Below are positions 61,372-64,000 of a DNA stretch of 64,000 bases, piece by piece. This DNA comes from a bacterium (lineage in GTDB: Bacteria; Patescibacteriota; Gracilibacteria; Absconditabacterales; Absconditicoccaceae), in assembly GCA_020627925.1 (NCBI GenBank), contig JAHDFY010000001.1, positions 189,297-253,296 on the forward strand, given 5' to 3'. The notes beneath the pieces were generated by a model, which ran no database searches, was not told the DNA's origin, and saw only the letters and a program-made list of their open reading frames with translations. Both the position numbers and the translations under genes were made by a program. How positions within the stretch are numbered: the first letter of the stretch is position 1; each line of letters starts with the position of its first letter.

Positions 61372-61611
61372 TTAGCTAATAATCTTATAAAACCTACTTT
61401 TTTCAGAAGTATCACACAGGAACTGTAAATTTTTTTCTTGAATAACTTGAAAGAAACGAGCTCGTGTAATCTCTTCAAGGTTATCTTGGAGTGAGTCGAA
61501 TCTTACTCTTAAAAGGTCTTCTGTACCTTTGACAATACAAGGAACAGCATCTCTAGCTTTTACTCGTTTTTCTATTTGTATAGGGTCATTTGTTGTTTGT
61601 GTTGTTGTCAT
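61372..61611 (-). CDS. Hypothetical protein, 79 aa
   Basis: Complete frame to UAA. Charged, with RVKARDAVPCIVKGTEDLLR and EEITRARFFQVIQEKN; no motif recognised. Lies 28 bp after the AI-2E-type permease gene on the same strand and may belong to its operon. Confidence 0.5.
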   Translation of the reverse strand: MTTTQTTNDPIQIEKRVKARDAVPCIVKGTEDLLRVRFDSLQDNLEEITRARFFQVIQEKNLQFLCDTSEKSRFYKIIS

Positions 61612-61639
61612 TTAAATTAGGAAAAAATAAAATATGAAT

Positions 61640-62635
61640 TTAAAAAGGCTTGCTACTTATTAGTACTCAAAAAGGATGGTTGTTTTTCTCGAACAATTTT
61701 TGTACAACTCACATAGTAGGAATAGCTAAGAATAGTCATGCTACTCACCATAGCATTCATCATACAACCAATGAAATAATAGATGCCAAAGTATTTAGAG
61801 AAACTCTTTCACCAACAACCTTAGGCATTATAAAATATTCCTCTATTTGCTGTATTGCTATATACCAAACAAAAATTCATACTCATACAAGCAAAGATCC
61901 TTCTAGAAATCATCATACTAATGTTGCTCATATTCATCATATCAATGTTCATACAGTTGGTATCAATGTTGCAAGTGCAGAAAATCAACCAATAAGTGGA
62001 GCGTAAGGAACTCCAAAAATGAGTAATCATATAGTATTTAACACGAATAGAATACTTACCAAAATAAGTAGTCAATAGCAGTATTGTGCTATTACTTTTT
62101 TAGCTATATCTAAGATTTCTTCACCATTGTTCAGTGTCTTTTTCATACTATGTTCTATACGTTTTTCATTTAGCAAGAATAATAGACTAAGAACAAAAAT
62201 CAGTAATCATTTACTCAATCAATGTAAAGTTCATCAAGCTATTCATCATATAGTGTCTAAAGTTAAGAGTTTTTTTCATTGTTCTTTCAAATCTTTAATA
62301 TGTTGATTTTTTATAAACCTATTGCTTTTAACCTTTGCTTCATATCAAGCATATGTTTCTTCAATCTGTTGTATTAAAGATGATGTGTTTTTTTCTATAT
62401 ATCAAGCGCTGGCTCAAATACCATAGAGAATTCATCATAGCAATACAATATATCATACTATAATACTTACCACCGATCGTTTGTAAGGAAAAATTTTATC
62501 TAATAGTCATACTTGATAGCTCATAATGAGCCAAAAGAAGACGCTTAGAGCGAAGGGTATTAAGAATGTTTTTCCGTAATACACCATAGCTATAACAAGA
62601 AAGATACTTCACAATGTATAAAATGAATTTTTCAT
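61640..62635 (-). CDS. AI-2E family (PerM-like) membrane permease, 331 aa
   Basis: Visible as one gene only with about thirty UGA codons read as Gly. Seven to eight helices; the conserved C-terminal part has LIFGVPYAPLIGGFSALATL, LIPTVG, WYIAIQQIEEYFIMPKVVG and LFLAIPTMGVVQKLFE, the PerM/AI-2E transporter pattern. The middle holds a soluble coiled segment (IQQIEETYAGYEAKVKSN). Family members move small molecules or ions; substrate unknown. Confidence 0.88.
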
Positions 62636-62911
62636 AAATATAATGATGTAGTATGATAAATAATTTATGTTCTTTCTTCTATTAAATCAATCTCTTGTAT
62701 TATGTTTTGTATTGCATGCTATGATGATAGGTCAATCTGCTTGGCTATCAAGCCTGGTGAATAATATGAATCAAGCTATAGTTATTCCAGTGATCAGTTC
62801 GCTTGTATTTTTATAATGTTCTATTGCGAATAAGCTGCTTTAGATTATTGATGGATACTTCTAAATTTTTTCAAAATTTCATACTATTATGGTACACAAG
62901 ACACATATTAT
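62636..62911 (-). pseudogene. Possible frameshifted small gene
   Basis: Minus strand: MKFGKNLEVSINNLKQL stops at UAA, while a shifted frame (about 62829-62636) reads AIEHYKNTSELITGITIAG with a helix and UGA Gly codons, running in frame into the next gene's AUG. Either a broken membrane-protein gene or a sequencing frameshift. Confidence 0.3.
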
Positions 62912-63256
62912 TTAATCATCTTTTATGCTAGCAAATAATCAGCATATTATAGCCAATACTATCGCAAAGAGGGATGCATTCCAGAATCATCACACATTAA
63001 ATCAATCAATGAGATTACTAGTTAATAAAATCATCAGTACGGTAATAATTCAACTTACCAATCACAGAGTAATCCAATTGAGCGGTACGGTAAGAATACG
63101 TAGTATCCAACCTACTGTGGTATTTAATAATGCAATCACCACACCTACAACAATAGCTCGCCAAAAATTAGCTACTTCCACTCATGGGATGATATATGCC
63201 GATAGCGTTACTGCAGCTCAGATCAAAACAAACTGTATAATTATTTTCATAAACAT
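62912..63256 (-). CDS. YvlD / phage-holin-family-4-like membrane protein, 114 aa
   Basis: Four helices with the family pattern VVGVVIALLNTTVGWILRIL, TVPLNWITLGLVSGIITVLM and FNVGGFWNASLFAIVLAII. Eight UGA codons code Gly, including the GLV and GGF sites. Start could be the second AUG (63250). Function of the family is unclear (membrane stress in Bacillus). Confidence 0.82.
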
Positions 63257-63288
63257 ATTCTAAGAATAGTAAAAAATATTCACACGCA

Positions 63289-63570
63289 TTACTTCACATC
63301 AATGTTGTCTAGTTTTGTTTGGAGTTCTCCTATTTTTTTTACTAGCTCGTTTTTACCTTCACTAGCTTCTTCTTGAAGAATTTTTTTGTAAGCTTTATAC
63401 TTTTCTTCTAGTTCTTGTTTCTTGGACATGAGTTCTGATTTCTTTTTTTGGGTCATTTCTTCTTTTGTTTGTTTCCAGTTATCTAACAGGTTGTTCATTT
63501 CATCAATAAGCGTTGCTACAAGTGCTTTCGCTTCATTAGTGATGTTATTTACATGGTCTTGTATAGTCAT
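63289..63570 (-). CDS. Coiled-coil protein, 93 aa
   Basis: Almost entirely a charged coiled coil (MTQKKKSELMSKKQELEEKY, EGKNELVKKIGELQTKLDN), complete and without UGA. It lies 32 bp upstream of the YvlD-like gene in the same direction. Family unknown. Confidence 0.65.
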   Translation of the reverse strand: MTIQDHVNNITNEAKALVATLIDEMNNLLDNWKQTKEEMTQKKKSELMSKKQELEEKYKAYKKILQEEASEGKNELVKKIGELQTKLDNIDVK

Positions 63571-63613
63571 ATGTATAAGGAGGAATAATAAAAAAAATCA
63601 AAATATATCTGTC

Positions 63614-64000
63614 ATTGTATTATTACTGTTATAGGATCATATCAATAATTGATTCGCTTTCTGCTATAGCAGAGTTGTATGAATCAATACCAAAAATTTT
63701 GTCTATAATCCTATCGTCTTCTGTATCAGTAATAGCTTGAACTTTGCATCTGTTTCATCATCAAACTTCATTGTTGCATCTATATCATTATTTCATAGTA
63801 TATTATAGTAAATGGATAAAGGGATTAAGATATTCTTTCTTTAGTTGTATGTTCTTTTAGTTGCTCTATTTTTTGAATAATTTTTTTGGGGTTTGGCATT
63901 TTGGTAATAAGCATATTCCCTGCGTTCTGTACTTTCATGATAATATCTCCATAATCAAAGACAGACTTTAGCATTCCATTTTGACTAGAGGTAATGGATA
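63614..64000 (-). pseudogene. C-terminal end of a PH-domain-like protein, frameshifted; 5' end beyond window
   Basis: From the right edge a frame reads SSQNGMLKSVFDYGDIIMKV then MPNPKKIIQKIEQLKEH, like the end of bacterial PH-domain membrane proteins, and stops at UAA 63825-63827. Neighbouring frames continue sensibly: EYLNPFIH, then YYNILGNNDIDATMKFDDE, then VQAITDTEDDRIIDKIFG to UAA near 63634. Two or three one-base shifts are needed, so this is a pseudogene or contains sequencing errors. Confidence 0.5.

Noticed and set aside
1-64000. UGA read as tryptophan (table 4)
   Set aside because: UGA falls on P-loop and signature glycines, and the UCA tRNA has glycine, not tryptophan, identity bases.
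1-64000. CRISPR arrays
   Set aside because: No regularly spaced short repeats were seen; the repeats present are the 103-bp pair, the diverged 100-bp pair and coding repeats in the SprB-type gene.

Overview
This window comes from a low-GC bacterium that reads UGA as glycine (translation table 25), which points to Candidate Phyla Radiation lineages of the Absconditabacteria (SR1) / Gracilibacteria (BD1-5) type. Two things in the sequence show it. First, in-frame UGA sits exactly at invariant glycines: Walker A loops (GDNGE-UGA-KTT, GPTGS-UGA-KSTT, GHS-UGA-SGKST), ABC signatures (LS-UGA-GQQ), the SDR ATG-x-LG loop, M20 GGHLD and the prolyl-tRNA synthetase tail. Second, there is a tRNA with anticodon UCA and glycine identity elements at 22375-22448. 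All native genes end in UAA or UAG. Genes below are therefore called with UGA as Gly, which joins many apparent fragments into full-length proteins.

Layout. 1-7,220: accessory region with the end of a DUF2779 protein, small hypotheticals, a two-gene nuclease plus SMC/Rad50-like ATPase operon (candidate anti-phage system of Lamassu / ABC-three-component type) between 103-bp direct repeats, tRNA-His, and a GIY-YIG gene lying between a truncated tRNA-His copy and the intact tRNA. 7,340-21,930: tyrS, a Kef-type antiporter, a flavin reductase, an ABC exporter, an ABC-F ATPase with a structured leader, a 1,395-residue PKD-domain surface protein, and two Bacteroidota-like secreted proteins. 22,040-31,290: tRNA cluster (Gly-UCA, Tyr, Ala, Arg, Glu, Leu) and a translation superoperon (infC, rpmI, rplT, rplU, infA, rpmJ, rpsM, rpsK, rpsD, rpoA, rplQ, rplM, rpsI, adk, cmk). 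31,290-34,260: PilT ATPase with small pilus/secretion-like membrane proteins.

34,570-44,120: a 1,459-residue SprB-repeat protein with a type IX secretion C-terminal signal and other secreted proteins without a single UGA codon, interleaved with native genes. One of them (39190-40116) appears to end at UGA immediately before its terminator, so it looks like a recent arrival from a standard-code organism. 44,230-59,336: two different photolyases side by side, a PLP decarboxylase overlapping a cysteine dioxygenase (probable cysteine to hypotaurine route), a kinase-like protein, a second ABC-F protein, small membrane proteins, MscS, a GNAT enzyme, an M20 peptidase and ProRS. 59,530-64,000: an SDR protein, a decayed IS1595-type transposase next to an IS91-like remnant, an AI-2E-type permease, a YvlD-like membrane protein, and a frameshift-ridden gene at the edge.

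Limits: everything was read by eye; family names rest on motifs, not searches.
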